From Nitrospirota bacterium (GTDB lineage Bacteria > Nitrospirota > Nitrospiria > Nitrospirales > Nitrospiraceae), in the NCBI GenBank assembly GCA_018971525.1, contig JAGXAR010000015.1, forward strand, positions 1-64,000: 64,000 nucleotides of DNA, in the 5' to 3' direction. The position numbers and the translations under genes were made by a program. The notes beneath the pieces are model-generated. The model did not search any database. It saw only the letters and a list, made by a program, of their open reading frames with translations, and was not told the origin of the DNA. Positions 51,493 to 62,126 of this stretch are shown here, in pieces (position 1 is the first letter of the stretch; every line of letters begins with the position of its first letter).

Positions 51493-51566
51493 GGTGGGTC
51501 CCCATGCTCGCTCAACGCGCGGCCTCGGAAGGCCCTCGTTGAATGCGCGCAGTAGGGGACCCTACC
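51493..51566 (+). repeat. Palindromic hairpin element, copy A
   Basis: Outer arms GGTGGGTCCCC (51493-51503) and GGGGACCCTACC (51555-51566) enclose a core that begins TGCTCGC and includes CAACGCGCGGCCT...AGGCC..CGTTG and ends GCGCGCAGT. The same core is found at 55987-56069, but with different outer arms that also pair. Core folding gives CAACG/CGTTG and GGCCT/AGGCC stems with a CGGA tetraloop. Confidence 0.7.
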
Positions 51567-51600
51567 TCCGCATTTCTTAGGGAGAGAAGGGGGGAAAAGC

Positions 51601-51903
51601 GTGGAAATTACGACGCAAGAAGTTGAGAAGGTCGCGAAGTTAGCCCGGCTGGAGTTGACGGATATCGAGAAGGCGGCGTTTGCGAAACAGTTGAGCCAGA
51701 TCCTCACGCATGTGGAGACATTGAAGCAGTACGACACCACAGGCGTCGGACCGACGGCTACGGTGCTGGGGCAAGTCAATGTGTTTCGTCTCGATGACGC
51801 GCGGCCGTCCCTGTCCGTCGAGCGTGCGGTGGCCAATGCGCCGGAGTCGTCCGACGGGTTCTTTGTGGTTCCAAAGATTATTGAAGATCGACAACCCCTT
51901 TAA
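51601..51903 (+). CDS. gatC: Asp-tRNA(Asn)/Glu-tRNA(Gln) amidotransferase subunit C
   Basis: A 100-residue GatC. EVEKVAKLARLELTDIEKAAFAKQLSQILTHVETLKQYDT is the helical stretch that wraps GatA and GatB, and LRxD-type RLDDARPSL is conserved. It stabilises the amidotransferase that makes Asn-tRNA and Gln-tRNA from misacylated precursors. The GTG start at 51601 lies behind a GA-rich SD region (GAGAGAAGGGG). panD is inserted between it and gatA, 11 bases on. Confidence 0.92.
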   Translation: MEITTQEVEKVAKLARLELTDIEKAAFAKQLSQILTHVETLKQYDTTGVGPTATVLGQVNVFRLDDARPSLSVERAVANAPESSDGFFVVPKIIEDRQPL

Positions 51904-51914
51904 CCGAGGTTCGA

Positions 51915-52280
51915 ATGTTCAGGCAAATGTTGCGGTCGAAGATTCATCGGGCCACGGTGACGGAGTCCTGCCTCGACTACGAAGGCAGTCTCACCATCGA
52001 TGAGGACCTGATGGAAGCAGCGGGGATTTTGCCCTATGAGGCGATCGTCTGTTCCAATCTGAATAACGGCGAGCGCTTCATGACCTATGCGATGGCGGGC
52101 AAACGCGGCGCGGGTGAGATCATCCTCAATGGGCCGACGGCGCGGAAAGGCGCGGTTCGCGATCAGATTATCATCTTCTGTTACGAGTATTACTCAGAAG
52201 AGGAAATCAAGCGGCATGCTCCCAAGATCATTCAAGTCAACGAGAAGAACCGGATTGTTGCCGGGAAGACGAAACACTAA
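51915..52280 (+). CDS. panD: Aspartate 1-decarboxylase precursor
   Basis: A 121-residue pyruvoyl enzyme. YEGSLTID contains the self-cleavage site Gly24-Ser25, where Ser25 becomes the pyruvoyl group; Lys9 (SKIHR), NGPTARKG and a C-terminal region follow the family. It converts aspartate to beta-alanine for pantothenate and CoA. The C-terminal tail (RIVAGKTKH) is somewhat different from the E. coli protein. Its stop shares bases with the gatA start (TAATG), so it is translated within the gat operon, an unusual neighbour. Confidence 0.93.
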   Translation: MFRQMLRSKIHRATVTESCLDYEGSLTIDEDLMEAAGILPYEAIVCSNLNNGERFMTYAMAGKRGAGEIILNGPTARKGAVRDQIIIFCYEYYSEEEIKRHAPKIIQVNEKNRIVAGKTKH

Positions 52281-53746
52281 TGTCAATTCATAAACTCTCG
52301 CTCTACGAGCTCCATAAAAAGTTCACTGGCGGCGAAGTCACGGCCACGGAGATCGTTCGTGCCTATGGATTGCGGATCGGCCAGGTGGAGTCCAAGGTGA
52401 GGGCCTACATCACGCAGACCAAGGACGCGGCAGTGGCCCAAGCCGGCGCGCTTGATGCCTCCTTGAAAGGGTGGCGCAAGACGTCGCCGATGATGGGCAT
52501 GCCACTGGCGATTAAAGACAATATCTGTACCGATGGGGTGCTCACCACCTGCGCGTCCCGTATGCTCGGGAACTTCGTTCCGCCATACGATGCGACCGTG
52601 ATTGCCAAGCTGCGCGCGCAGGGGTATCTGCTCCTCGGGAAGACGAATCTCGATGAGTTCGCGATGGGCTCCTCAACCGAGAATTCTGCCGTTGGGCCCA
52701 GCCGCAATCCATGGAATCTGCAGTGTGTGCCGGGTGGATCCAGCGGAGGCTCTGCCGCGGCTGTGGCGGCCGACGAATGTGCCGCGGCGTTAGGGTCTGA
52801 TACCGGCGGGTCGATCCGGCAGCCTGCGGCGTTCTGTGGAGTGGTGGGTCTCAAGCCGACCTATGGGCTGGTCTCCCGGTACGGGTTGATCGCCTTTGCC
52901 TCCTCGCTCGATCAAATCGGGCCGATTACAAAAGATGTGACGGATGCCGCGTTTCTCCTCGGAGCCATTGCCGGTCACGATCCGTTGGATTCGACATCGG
53001 CTGCTGTACCGGTGCCGGACTACTTGAAGGCGCTCAAGAAGAAAGATCTCAAGAAGCTGAAGGTCGGTGTGCCGGTCGAGTTTTTTGCGGAGGGGTTGGA
53101 CCCTGAAGTGGAGCAGGCCGTGCGGGCAGCCATCCAGGAACTCAAAGCGCTCGGTGGGGAGATCAAAGAAATTCAGCTGCCGCGGACGGACGCGGCGGTA
53201 GCCACCTACTATGTGATCGCCACGGCTGAGGCCAGTTCGAATCTGGCCCGATATGACGGTGTGAAGTTCGGGCTTCGTGCCAAAGAAACCAAGGACCTGC
53301 TCGAGTTGTATATGAAGACGCGGCAGGAAGGGTTTGGGCCTGAGGTGAAACGACGGATCATGCTAGGGACCTATGTCCTCAGCGCTGGGTATTATGACGC
53401 CTATTATGGCAAAGCGCAGGCGGTGCGAACATTGATCCGCCAAGATTTCGAGGCGGCGTTTCAGGATGTCGATCTTATCGTGACGCCTGTGACACCCACG
53501 CCGGCTTTCAAGTTTGGGGAGAAGGGCGATGATCCGCTTCAGATGTATCTGTCGGACATTTTCACTATTTCGGTGAACCTCGCCGGTGTGCCGGCGATTT
53601 CGTTGCCCTGTGGATTCAGTCAGGCCGGACTTCCCATCGGATTGCAGATAATCGGTCGTCCCTTCGAAGAAGAGACGCTCTTGCGAGCGGCCTATGCCTA
53701 CGAACAGAATACGCAATGGCGAGCAAAGAAGCCGGTGATACGGTGA
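52280..53746 (+). CDS. gatA: Asp-tRNA(Asn)/Glu-tRNA(Gln) amidotransferase subunit A
   Basis: A 488-residue amidase-signature protein. The Ser-cisSer-Lys triad is visible: Lys79 in AIKDNI, Ser154 in [10 protein letters not shown] and Ser178 in [11 protein letters not shown]. It releases ammonia from glutamine, which travels to GatB. Length and motif numbering match Staphylococcus GatA. Start ATG 52280 overlaps the panD stop. The following 91 bases contain AGGTGAAAG and GACGTTTCACGTC-type segments and end with a good SD for the DUF948 gene. Confidence 0.94.
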   Translation: MSIHKLSLYELHKKFTGGEVTATEIVRAYGLRIGQVESKVRAYITQTKDAAVAQAGALDASLKGWRKTSPMMGMPLAIKDNICTDGVLTTCASRMLGNFVPPYDATVIAKLRAQGYLLLGKTNLDEFAMGSSTENSAVGPSRNPWNLQCVPGGSSGGSAAAVAADECAAALGSDTGGSIRQPAAFCGVVGLKPTYGLVSRYGLIAFASSLDQIGPITKDVTDAAFLLGAIAGHDPLDSTSAAVPVPDYLKALKKKDLKKLKVGVPVEFFAEGLDPEVEQAVRAAIQELKALGGEIKEIQLPRTDAAVATYYVIATAEASSNLARYDGVKFGLRAKETKDLLELYMKTRQEGFGPEVKRRIMLGTYVLSAGYYDAYYGKAQAVRTLIRQDFEAAFQDVDLIVTPVTPTPAFKFGEKGDDPLQMYLSDIFTISVNLAGVPAISLPCGFSQAGLPIGLQIIGRPFEEETLLRAAYAYEQNTQWRAKKPVIR

Positions 53747-53837
53747 AAGGTGAAAGATTGGACGTATTACGGAAGCTGACCCGCGTCTTCAGTGGCTTGC
53801 GGTTCACGATTGACGTTTCACGTCTTACGGAGGTCTT

Positions 53838-54245
53838 ATGACGATCGTCGAAATGGCCGCGATTCTTGTCGCCGTCGCGTTTGCGGTGCTGGTGGGCTAT
53901 CTCGTGCCCGTGTTGATTCAAGTTCGCAAGACCGTGGCTGAGTCCGAACAGCTTCTGGCTAAAGTGAACAACGACCTGCCGCCGCTGATCGGCGAACTTC
54001 GGGCGATGAGTCAAAACGTGAACGATCTGACCGAGCAGGCCCGTGGGGGAGTCGAGCATGCTGCCATCCTCTTGCATGCGGTCGGAGAAGTGGGGGAGTC
54101 GGTTCAGCATGTGCATGATGTCGTGAGGGGTTCGAGCGGAGCGATGTTGACCAATGTGGCGAGCGTGGTCGCCGGATTTAAGGCGGCAACCCGCGTCATG
54201 AAGGACCGGTTTCGAGGTGAAGGAGGGCATCACAATGGCGGATGA
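53838..54245 (+). CDS. DUF948 membrane-anchored coiled-coil protein
   Basis: A 135-residue protein. One N-terminal helix (VEMAAILVAVAFAVLVGYLVPVLI) is followed by a long amphipathic helical region (VRKTVAESEQLLAKVNNDLPPLIGELRAMSQNVNDLTEQA) that is probably coiled coil. DUF948 proteins, often next to YtxH proteins, are of unknown function and linked to general stress in Bacillus. SD GGAGG lies before ATG 53838. Its stop overlaps the YtxH gene by 11 bases. Confidence 0.85.
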   Translation: MTIVEMAAILVAVAFAVLVGYLVPVLIQVRKTVAESEQLLAKVNNDLPPLIGELRAMSQNVNDLTEQARGGVEHAAILLHAVGEVGESVQHVHDVVRGSSGAMLTNVASVVAGFKAATRVMKDRFRGEGGHHNGG

Positions 54246-54555
54246 TCGAGGTTCCTCATCAGCAGCAGTCGTACTGGCGTTCCTGAGCGGTGCGGCATTG
54301 GGTGCGGTGGCGGCGGTATTGCTGGCTCCACAGTCCGGGCGCGAGTCGCGCGAGCAGCTGCGTGGCTATGCCCGTCGGGCGGAAGACAATCTGCGGGATC
54401 TGGCAGGCCGCGCCGGCGAAGCGGTGGAAGAGGTCGTAGAGGAAGGGAAGGAATTTGTGGACTCGAAGAAGGCGGTCCTGCGCGAAGCGTTTGAAGCCGG
54501 TCGGGAGGCGATGCGACACGAGCGTGATCGGTTACGTGGAGAGGACCGCAGCTAA
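54235..54555 (+). CDS. YtxH domain protein
   Basis: A 106-residue protein. AVVLAFLSGAALGAVAAVLLAPQSGRESREQL is the YtxH glycine-rich membrane helix and LAPxSGxExR signature. The remainder is a charged helix (DNLRDLAGRAGEAVEEVVEEGKEFVDSKKAVLREA). ATG 54235 has AAGGAGGG 7 bases upstream. Together with DUF948 it forms a membrane-associated stress-type pair of unknown role, inserted between gatA and gatB. Confidence 0.86.
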   Translation: MADDRGSSSAAVVLAFLSGAALGAVAAVLLAPQSGRESREQLRGYARRAEDNLRDLAGRAGEAVEEVVEEGKEFVDSKKAVLREAFEAGREAMRHERDRLRGEDRS

Positions 54556-54558
54556 GTC

Positions 54559-55986
54559 ATGATCTACGAAGTCGTCATTGGAGTGGAAGTGCATGCGCAG
54601 TTGCGGACGAAGTCCAAGCTGTTTTGCGGCTGCGGGACGATGTTCGGGCTCACGGCCAATAGCCAGACCTGTCCCCTCTGTTTGGGGCTTCCCGGTACAT
54701 TGCCGGTGGTCAATCAGGCGGCGGTCGAGATGGCGGTGCGTGCGGGCTTGGCGCTGAATTGCACGATTGCGTCGAACAATCTATTCGCACGCAAGAATTA
54801 CTTTTACCCGGATCTGCCCAAGGGCTATCAGATTTCGCAGTATGAGGCGCCGATCTGTGAGCATGGCTGGATCGAGATTGCGGCGAGTGAAGGCAAAAGG
54901 CGCGTCCGTATCCGTCGTGCACATCTGGAAGAAGATGCAGGGAAGAGTGTCCACGTCGCCGGCATGAACGGGAGCCGCGTGGATCTGAATCGGGCGGGAA
55001 CACCGCTGTTGGAAATCGTGACGGAGCCGGATTTGCGGTCGGCCGACGAAGCTGTGGCCTATTTGAAGGGCCTCCGAGATGTACTCATGTATCTCGAGGT
55101 CTGCGACGGCAATATGGAAGAAGGGAGTTTCCGCTGCGAGCCGAATCTTTCGCTCCGTCCGTTGGGCCAGAAGGAGTTCGGGACAAAGGTCGAACTCAAG
55201 AACATTAATTCATTCAAGTTCGTGAAGGATGCGATCGAATACGAGATCAAGCGCCAGACGAAGGTGCTGAACGAGGGTGGGAAGATTAATCAGGAGACCA
55301 GGCTCTGGAATCTCGATCGTGGCGAGACGGCGGTGATGCGTTCGAAAGAAGAGGCGCACGATTATCGCTATTTCCCCGATCCCGATCTGGTGCCGCTCAA
55401 GCTGGAAAAAGAATGGATCGAGAGTTGTCGCAAACACGTGACTGAATTGCCGGCGGCCAGAATGAAACGATTTGTCAGCGAGTTTACGCTGTCTGAGTAC
55501 GATGCCGGCGTGTTAACTGCGTCGAAGGCGGTGGCCGACTACTTTGAGTCCTGTGTGAAGCTGTTCAACCAGCCTAAGACGGTGAGCAATTGGGTGATGG
55601 GCGAACTCACCAGAGAGCTGAATAACTCAGGGACCGATGCGAGTGCATCCCCGGTTTCACCTGAACGGCTCGTCAGCCTTCTTCAGTTGGTCGAGCAAGA
55701 GACGATTAGTTTGAAAGTCGCGCGCGAAATCTTCCCCGAAGTCTACAGCAGCGGGAAGACTCCGGAACAAATTGTTCAAGAGAAGGGGCTTATGCAGGTG
55801 TCTGATGAAGGTGCGCTCGACAAGATTATCGACGAAGTGCTCGCGAAGAATCCGACGCAGGTGGCGCAGTTCAAAGAGGGCAAGCAGCAAGTGCTCGGAT
55901 TCCTGGTCGGGCAGGTGATGAAGACGTCAGGCGGAAAGGCGAATCCGGGGAAGGTGAATGAGTTGTTGAAGAAGAGGTTGGGATGA
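54559..55986 (+). CDS. gatB: Asp-tRNA(Asn)/Glu-tRNA(Gln) amidotransferase subunit B
   Basis: A 475-residue Gat[11 protein letters not shown] opens the protein; [28 protein letters not shown] and EPNLSLRP-type motifs follow. [12 protein letters not shown] is the conserved kinase-like region, and the C-terminal YqeY helical tail ([14 protein letters not shown]) holds tRNA. It phosphorylates the misacylated aminoacyl-tRNA carboxylate and amidates it with ammonia from GatA. Start ATG 54559 is 4 bases after the YtxH stop. A palindrome begins at its stop. Confidence 0.95.
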   Translation: MIYEVVIGVEVHAQLRTKSKLFCGCGTMFGLTANSQTCPLCLGLPGTLPVVNQAAVEMAVRAGLALNCTIASNNLFARKNYFYPDLPKGYQISQYEAPICEHGWIEIAASEGKRRVRIRRAHLEEDAGKSVHVAGMNGSRVDLNRAGTPLLEIVTEPDLRSADEAVAYLKGLRDVLMYLEVCDGNMEEGSFRCEPNLSLRPLGQKEFGTKVELKNINSFKFVKDAIEYEIKRQTKVLNEGGKINQETRLWNLDRGETAVMRSKEEAHDYRYFPDPDLVPLKLEKEWIESCRKHVTELPAARMKRFVSEFTLSEYDAGVLTASKAVADYFESCVKLFNQPKTVSNWVMGELTRELNNSGTDASASPVSPERLVSLLQLVEQETISLKVAREIFPEVYSSGKTPEQIVQEKGLMQVSDEGALDKIIDEVLAKNPTQVAQFKEGKQQVLGFLVGQVMKTSGGKANPGKVNELLKKRLG

Positions 55987-56069
55987 GGCTGGGGTGCCTT
56001 CCTTGCTCGCGCAACGCGCGGCCTCAGAAGGCCCTCGTTGGACGCGCGCAGTCGAAGGCAACCCCAGCC
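55987..56069 (+). repeat. Palindromic hairpin element, copy B
   Basis: Arms GGCTGGGGTGCCTTC (55987-56001) and GAAGGCAACCCCAGCC (56054-56069) pair over 15 bases with one extra base. The core (TGCTCGC..CAACGCGCGGCCTCAGAAGGCC...) is nearly identical to copy A at 51493-51566 while the arms differ. It begins directly after the gatB stop and may act as a Rho-independent-like barrier or a REP-type element. Confidence 0.7.
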
Positions 56070-56114
56070 CCATCCCCTGAGGGTGATCGGGGTGGGGATT
56101 TGACTGGGATGAAC

Positions 56115-57646
<1,532 letters not shown>

Positions 57647-57662
57647 TGACGAGCGCGCGACG

Positions 57663-58013
57663 ATGATTATTAAGCAGAACAGGGGACGGCAGTGGCTCGA
57701 TTGGCAGCGTCGCATGGTGACGGGTGCGCACTATGTGGGAGCCGCCGCCTGCCTGCTGCTGCTCACCACGTTGGTCTTTGGCGACATGGGTTTGCCGCGC
57801 TACTTCTCCATGCGCGAGCACGCTCAACAGTTGGAGCTTGATCTTCAAGAACTGCAACGGACGACCCGCACGCTTCGCGGGGAGATCGATCGCCTTGAGC
57901 GCGATCCCGCGAAAATCGAACAGTTGGCGCGAGAACAGCTTGGCTACGTTCGCAAAGGTGAAACCGTCTATCAATTGGTTCCATCACCATCGCAGGAGCG
58001 GCCACGCCCGTAA
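57663..58013 (+). CDS. ftsB: FtsB/DivIC-type septum formation protein
   Basis: A 116-residue bitopic protein. One membrane helix (VGAAACLLLLTTLVFGDMGL) is followed by a heptad-like coiled coil (HAQQLELDLQELQRTTRTLRGEIDRLERDP) and AREQLGYVRKGETVYQL, the usual end of FtsB/DivIC. It joins FtsL and FtsQ in the divisome. The start at 57663 fixes the usual topology. Placement after eno matches many bacteria. It is 4 bases from era. Confidence 0.9.
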   Translation: MIIKQNRGRQWLDWQRRMVTGAHYVGAAACLLLLTTLVFGDMGLPRYFSMREHAQQLELDLQELQRTTRTLRGEIDRLERDPAKIEQLAREQLGYVRKGETVYQLVPSPSQERPRP

Positions 58014-58017
58014 CACC

Positions 58018-58902
58018 ATGAAGTTTGGCACAGTCGCGATCATTGGACGACCGAACGTCGGCAAGTCGACATTGCTCAATCGATTGCTCGAGCAGAAGAT
58101 TGCGATCGTCTCCGATAAGCCGCAAACGACGAGGACGAGAATTTTAGGGGTCGTGCATGCTCCAGGTGCGCAGATTGCCTTGCTCGATACGCCGGGGTTA
58201 CACAAGCCGCAACATCTGCTCAATCGTCGCATGGTCCGCACTGCGGTGGACACGCTGGAGGAGGCCGATATCTTGTACGTGTTGATGGACACGACGAGTT
58301 CGCCCGGTCCCGGTGACCTCCTAGTCATCGACCATGTGAAAGGGGCGATCAGGAAGCGTCCGCGGCCGGTAATTCTAGTATTGAACAAGGTGGATGTCGT
58401 CAATAAGCTCAAGTTGCTTCCTGTGATGGAAACCTACGCCAGGTTATTCGGTTGGACGGAAGTGGTGCCGGTGTCGGCTGAAACCGGCGATAATGTCGAT
58501 CGATTGCTGTCCGTGACTGTGGCCCACCTTCCAGAAGGGGATGCGGCGTACGACGCAGACACCGTCACCGATCAGTCCATGCGGACCTTGGCAGCCGAGA
58601 TGATTCGAGAGAAGATTTTGCACCAGACATATGAGGAAGTGCCCTATTCGGTTGCCGTGGAGATCGATGAATTTGTCGAGGAGGGGAAACTGGCACGCAT
58701 CAGCGCGACGGTACTGGTCGAGCGAGAGTCTCATAAGGCGATCTTGATCGGAAAGCACGGAGAGAGGCTCAAGGCGGTCGGGACCGATGCACGGCGTGAC
58801 ATGGAACAGATCTTTGGGATGAAAGTGTTTCTACAGCTGTGGGTGAAAGTGCGGGAGGCGTGGCGAGAAGACGAGCACGTCCTCACCGAATTAGGCTACT
58901 AG
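58018..58902 (+). CDS. era: GTPase Era
   Basis: A 294-residue Era. The P-loop is GRPNVGKST near 10-18, G3 DTPGLHKP, G4 NKVDVV, and the C-terminal KH domain has ERESHKAILIGKHGERLKAVG. It binds 16S rRNA and checks 30S assembly, coupling it to growth. ATG 58018 directly follows ftsB (4 bases). The length fits the family; no anomalies. Confidence 0.95.
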   Translation: MKFGTVAIIGRPNVGKSTLLNRLLEQKIAIVSDKPQTTRTRILGVVHAPGAQIALLDTPGLHKPQHLLNRRMVRTAVDTLEEADILYVLMDTTSSPGPGDLLVIDHVKGAIRKRPRPVILVLNKVDVVNKLKLLPVMETYARLFGWTEVVPVSAETGDNVDRLLSVTVAHLPEGDAAYDADTVTDQSMRTLAAEMIREKILHQTYEEVPYSVAVEIDEFVEEGKLARISATVLVERESHKAILIGKHGERLKAVGTDARRDMEQIFGMKVFLQLWVKVREAWREDEHVLTELGY

Positions 58903-58912
58903 CAGGATCGTG

Positions 58913-60373
58913 ATGCAGCCGACGGAACGCCTGACAGAATCGAATCCAGTGGATCCGCGTCCTCGTTCGGGGGACAAAGATCTCCTCCGCGACGCGCTGC
59001 GCGACCAGGCCGATCGAGGCCGGACCAAGTCCGACATCGTGCTGTTGTCGGTGCAACGGCTGTTGCGGCGGGGTGCGATCACCAATCTCGCGAAGATGCT
59101 GGGCCGGATGCATCAGGCCGACGTGGCGAAAGTGATTGTGCATCTGTCGTCCCCCAAAGAAAAGCGGGAAGTCTTCGAACTGGTGCGAGGCGAGTCGAAG
59201 CGCGGCCAAGTGCTGAGCGAGCTCGACAGCGACAGTATCAATCAGGTGCTGGCGGACCTGCTGCCCTCGGATATCGCCTGGCTGATCAAAGATCTCGGCC
59301 CTGACGACGTGGCCTACATCCTCGGGGTTCTGCCGGAAGAACGAGCCACAGAGATTCTCGCGCTGATGCGGACGGAAGACTCCACGGAAGTCGCCGACCT
59401 GCTGAAGTATCCGAAGGATACGGCCGGCGGCATCATGACGACGGAGTTCTTCGCGCTCCCGGAAGATGCGACGGCGCAGGATGCCATCCGACGTCTCCAG
59501 CTGGCGACGGATGCGGAAATGGTGTTCTATATTTACGTGACCGACAAGGACGAGCGCTTGGTCGGGGTGCTTTCTCTGCGGCAGTTGCTGACGGTTCCTC
59601 CCACGACGCCGCTGAAAAACATCGCCACGCGCGACGTGATCAGCGTGACGGTCGGCATGGACCAGGAAGAAGTCGCCCGTCAGGTGGCGAGTTACAACTT
59701 GCTCGCGATTCCGGTCGTCGACAAAGACAATAAATTGGTCGGCATTATCACGGTTGACGACGTCGTGGACGTGATCCGGGAAGAAGCGACTGAAGACATG
59801 CTCAAGATGGCCGGCGCGATCGAAGAGGACTCGGTCTCAAAATCCTCCAGCGTGGCGTCGGCGAAGCACCGGCTCCCGTGGCTCTTTACGAATCTGGTCG
59901 GCAGTCTGTTTTCGGGCGCGATTCTGTGGGAGTTCCGATATACGATTCAGGAAGTGGTGGCCATCGTCAGTTTTATCCCGGTCATCGCCGCCATGGGTGG
60001 AAACGTGGGCCTCCAGTCCTCGACCCTCATTATTCGCGGATTGGCGACAGGGCTGATCGCGCTGACGGATGTGCGCACCGTATTTTTCAGGGAAATCAAG
60101 GTCGGACTACTGATGGGGCTCGCCTGCGGCGTGATTCTCACGATCGTCGGCTGGATTTGGCATCAAGCGTTTCTGGGCATGGTCGTGGGGGTGTCGTTGA
60201 TTGTGGCGTTCATGGTCTCGACCAGTATGGCGACGTTCATGCCCATCTTACTGAAACGAATGGGGGTGGATCCTGCCGTTGCGGCCGGTCCCTTTGTGAC
60301 GACGGCCAATGACATCACGGGCATCACCATCTATCTCTCCCTGGCCACGATGTTCATGGAATACCTTCGATAA
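58913..60373 (+). CDS. mgtE: Magnesium transporter MgtE
   Basis: A 486-residue MgtE. The N-domain (about 45-165, a superhelical right-handed fold) is followed by a CBS pair near 170-300 (YPKDTAGGIMTTEFF, VVDKDNKLVGIITVDDVVDVI) and five membrane helices from about 320 (PWLFTNLVGSLFSGAILW; GGNVGLQSSTLIIRGLA). It is a Mg2+-gated channel. A GTG at 58910 lies directly before ATG 58913. RecO follows after 61 bases. Confidence 0.93.
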   Translation: MQPTERLTESNPVDPRPRSGDKDLLRDALRDQADRGRTKSDIVLLSVQRLLRRGAITNLAKMLGRMHQADVAKVIVHLSSPKEKREVFELVRGESKRGQVLSELDSDSINQVLADLLPSDIAWLIKDLGPDDVAYILGVLPEERATEILALMRTEDSTEVADLLKYPKDTAGGIMTTEFFALPEDATAQDAIRRLQLATDAEMVFYIYVTDKDERLVGVLSLRQLLTVPPTTPLKNIATRDVISVTVGMDQEEVARQVASYNLLAIPVVDKDNKLVGIITVDDVVDVIREEATEDMLKMAGAIEEDSVSKSSSVASAKHRLPWLFTNLVGSLFSGAILWEFRYTIQEVVAIVSFIPVIAAMGGNVGLQSSTLIIRGLATGLIALTDVRTVFFREIKVGLLMGLACGVILTIVGWIWHQAFLGMVVGVSLIVAFMVSTSMATFMPILLKRMGVDPAVAAGPFVTTANDITGITIYLSLATMFMEYLR

Positions 60374-60434
60374 TGGGAAAGACCATGCGGTCTTGCAGCC
60401 AGGCGTGTCGCCTCCCTCAACGGGTGTATCCCCC

Positions 60435-61187
60435 ATGCCGCTGATCAAGACGGCGGCCATCACGCTGAAAAGTCGGAAGTGGGGCGATGCGGATCGTATC
60501 GTGACCTTCTATACGAAGGAGATGGGAAAGGTTCGCGGCGTGGCGCGGGGGGCTCGTCGGATGAAGAGCCGGCTCGGCGCATCACTCGAACCGCTCACTA
60601 TCTGCCATCTGAACCTGTTCGAAAAGTCAGGCGATTCACTCTATCGAATTTCTCAAGTCGATCTCGTGGAGCCGTTCATGAGGTTTCGCGAAGACTTGAC
60701 GCTAATGACCGCTGCTGCGCGGATGGTCAATGTGGTTGGTGCGGTGACGCCGGATGGGGACCCGGACCCGCAGCTCTTCGGGACGCTCGAACAGGGCTTG
60801 CGCGCATTAGTCACTAGCCAGGACCCAGAGTTGACGGCGCTGCTGTTTCAGATTCGGCTGCTGGGCCTTACAGGGTTTCGCCCTCAGACCGATCACTGTG
60901 CAGCCTGTGGCAAGGGCCGGTTGATGGGAGAACCGCAGTTCTCGCCTCTGTCCGGGGGCCTGGTCTGTACCGTCTGTGCTGCGCGCCAGGCCTTCCGCTG
61001 TTTGCCGCTCTCGCGAGGGAGCCTGGCGTTTCTGCATCAGGCGTTGAGGCTCTCGCCCGCTGTGGTCGATCGTTTGAAGGCCGCCGGGCAAGTTCGGCAC
61101 GAGGTGGAAAGAGCGATCGAAGGGTATGTCACGGTTGTGGCAGGCAGACAACTACCTCCTGTGAATTTTCTGTCGTATCCGTCGTGA
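60435..61187 (+). CDS. recO: DNA repair protein RecO
   Basis: A 250-residue RecO. The N-terminal OB fold (TAAITLKSRKWGDADRIVTFYTKEMGKVRGVARG) is followed by a helical domain and a zinc site with C-A-A-C...C-T-V-C (HCAACGKG and LVCTVCA). It loads RecA onto SSB-coated gaps with RecR. ATG 60435 (MPLIKTAAI) gives the canonical start. The zinc module marks the Gram-positive and Thermus style of RecO. DUF971 follows. Confidence 0.92.
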   Translation: MPLIKTAAITLKSRKWGDADRIVTFYTKEMGKVRGVARGARRMKSRLGASLEPLTICHLNLFEKSGDSLYRISQVDLVEPFMRFREDLTLMTAAARMVNVVGAVTPDGDPDPQLFGTLEQGLRALVTSQDPELTALLFQIRLLGLTGFRPQTDHCAACGKGRLMGEPQFSPLSGGLVCTVCAARQAFRCLPLSRGSLAFLHQALRLSPAVVDRLKAAGQVRHEVERAIEGYVTVVAGRQLPPVNFLSYPS

Positions 61188-61227
61188 GGATGAGCTGTTC
61201 GTTCGTCGTGAAAGGGAATTTCCGAGC

Positions 61228-61584
61228 ATGACAGAGACTCTGTATGAACCGAGAGACATGGCCTGGGTCGAGAAGGGTGTGTTGGGTATCGAATGGAACG
61301 ACGGACACAAGGCGGTCTATCCCGTTCGGTATCTTCGGCAGCAATGCCCCTGCGCAGCCTGTGTGGACGAGTGGTCTGGCGCACGGCGTTTGAAGCCGGA
61401 CGATGTGCCCCTCTTGATCATGTTGCAGGATGTGCAGCCAGTCGGACGGTATGCGCTGCAATTCACCTGGAGTGATGGCCACGACACCGGTATTTACTCC
61501 TATGCCCTTCTTCGGCGGCTCTGTCAGTGTGATGTCTGTCAGCCTGTGAAGCCTGTTGAACCAAGGAGCCGACGCCTATTGTGA
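61228..61584 (+). CDS. DUF971 domain protein
   Basis: A 118-residue protein. GVLGIEWNDGHKAVYPVRYLRQQCPCAACVDE is the DUF971/GBBH-like N-terminal fold with Cys residues, and TWSDGHDTGIYSYALLRRLCQC..C repeats the theme, so two Cys pairs could hold a metal or Fe-S site. DUF971 is found in Fe-S assembly contexts and as part of gamma-butyrobetaine hydroxylase. The function is unknown here. Its stop overlaps the next gene by four bases. Confidence 0.83.
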   Translation: MTETLYEPRDMAWVEKGVLGIEWNDGHKAVYPVRYLRQQCPCAACVDEWSGARRLKPDDVPLLIMLQDVQPVGRYALQFTWSDGHDTGIYSYALLRRLCQCDVCQPVKPVEPRSRRLL

Positions 61585-62102
61585 GGAAATTCGCGGACAT
61601 GGTTAGGTCGATCTGGTGCTGTGCGCAGCAGGTCCAGGGCCTGGATCTGCTGAGGTGCTCGGGATGGGCTGGTGTGTGTGTGGTGGTCATCGGGTCGGCG
61701 CTCAGTTGCAGTGGGATGCCTTCGTTGGAAGAACAAGAGCGCCATGTGCAAGCAAACGAGTTGGTGCTCAATCAGTTGACCCCCCGTGCGTTTGTCGGGG
61801 CATGGGGACCGCCGACGTATCAGCATGCCGAGTTCATGCAGTTCTTCGGCATGAAAGACGACTCGCTTATTCCACGCTCGAGGTTGGCGAGCGGAGAGGT
61901 ACCGCGAGGGTGGGAGGTCCGGATTGAGGCCGGCGATGCGCTGTTTCTGGCTTATCCGGATCACGGATGGTTGGTAGTGTTTTTCGAGGAGCGACTTGTC
62001 TATCGCGAGGCGTTGACCGCGGCGCAACTGCATGCCTTGGGACGGAGTTGGCAGCACGAAGACAAGTTTCGATCCAGGCTTGAAGTGCCGGCTAGTCCAT
62101 AA
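61581..62102 (+). CDS. Putative lipoprotein, unknown function
   Basis: A 173-residue protein that I do not recognise. A hydrophobic segment (WAGVCVVVIGSALSCSG) may be a lipoprotein signal, although ALSC is not a strict lipobox. The mature region begins with a helix (LEEQERHVQANELVLNQL) and continues RAFVGAWGPPTYQHAEF..., where GxWGxP resembles small lipoproteins that bind turnover products. GTG 61581 overlaps the DUF971 stop; ATG 61599 is an alternative. It precedes glgA. Confidence 0.6.
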   Translation: MRKFADMVRSIWCCAQQVQGLDLLRCSGWAGVCVVVIGSALSCSGMPSLEEQERHVQANELVLNQLTPRAFVGAWGPPTYQHAEFMQFFGMKDDSLIPRSRLASGEVPRGWEVRIEAGDALFLAYPDHGWLVVFFEERLVYREALTAAQLHALGRSWQHEDKFRSRLEVPASP

Positions 62103-62126
62103 TGTGATGCGTTTTGTAGGCCTTCC

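Noticed and set aside
51905-51925. GGTTCGAAT resembling a tRNA T-arm
   Set aside because: No acceptor, D or anticodon stem can be built around it; it lies in the gatC-panD gap and start of panD.
53747-53837. GTGAAA/TTTCAC segments after gatA as a repeat or terminator
   Set aside because: The pairing is short and interrupted and no T-run follows; treated as ordinary spacer with the SD of the next gene.
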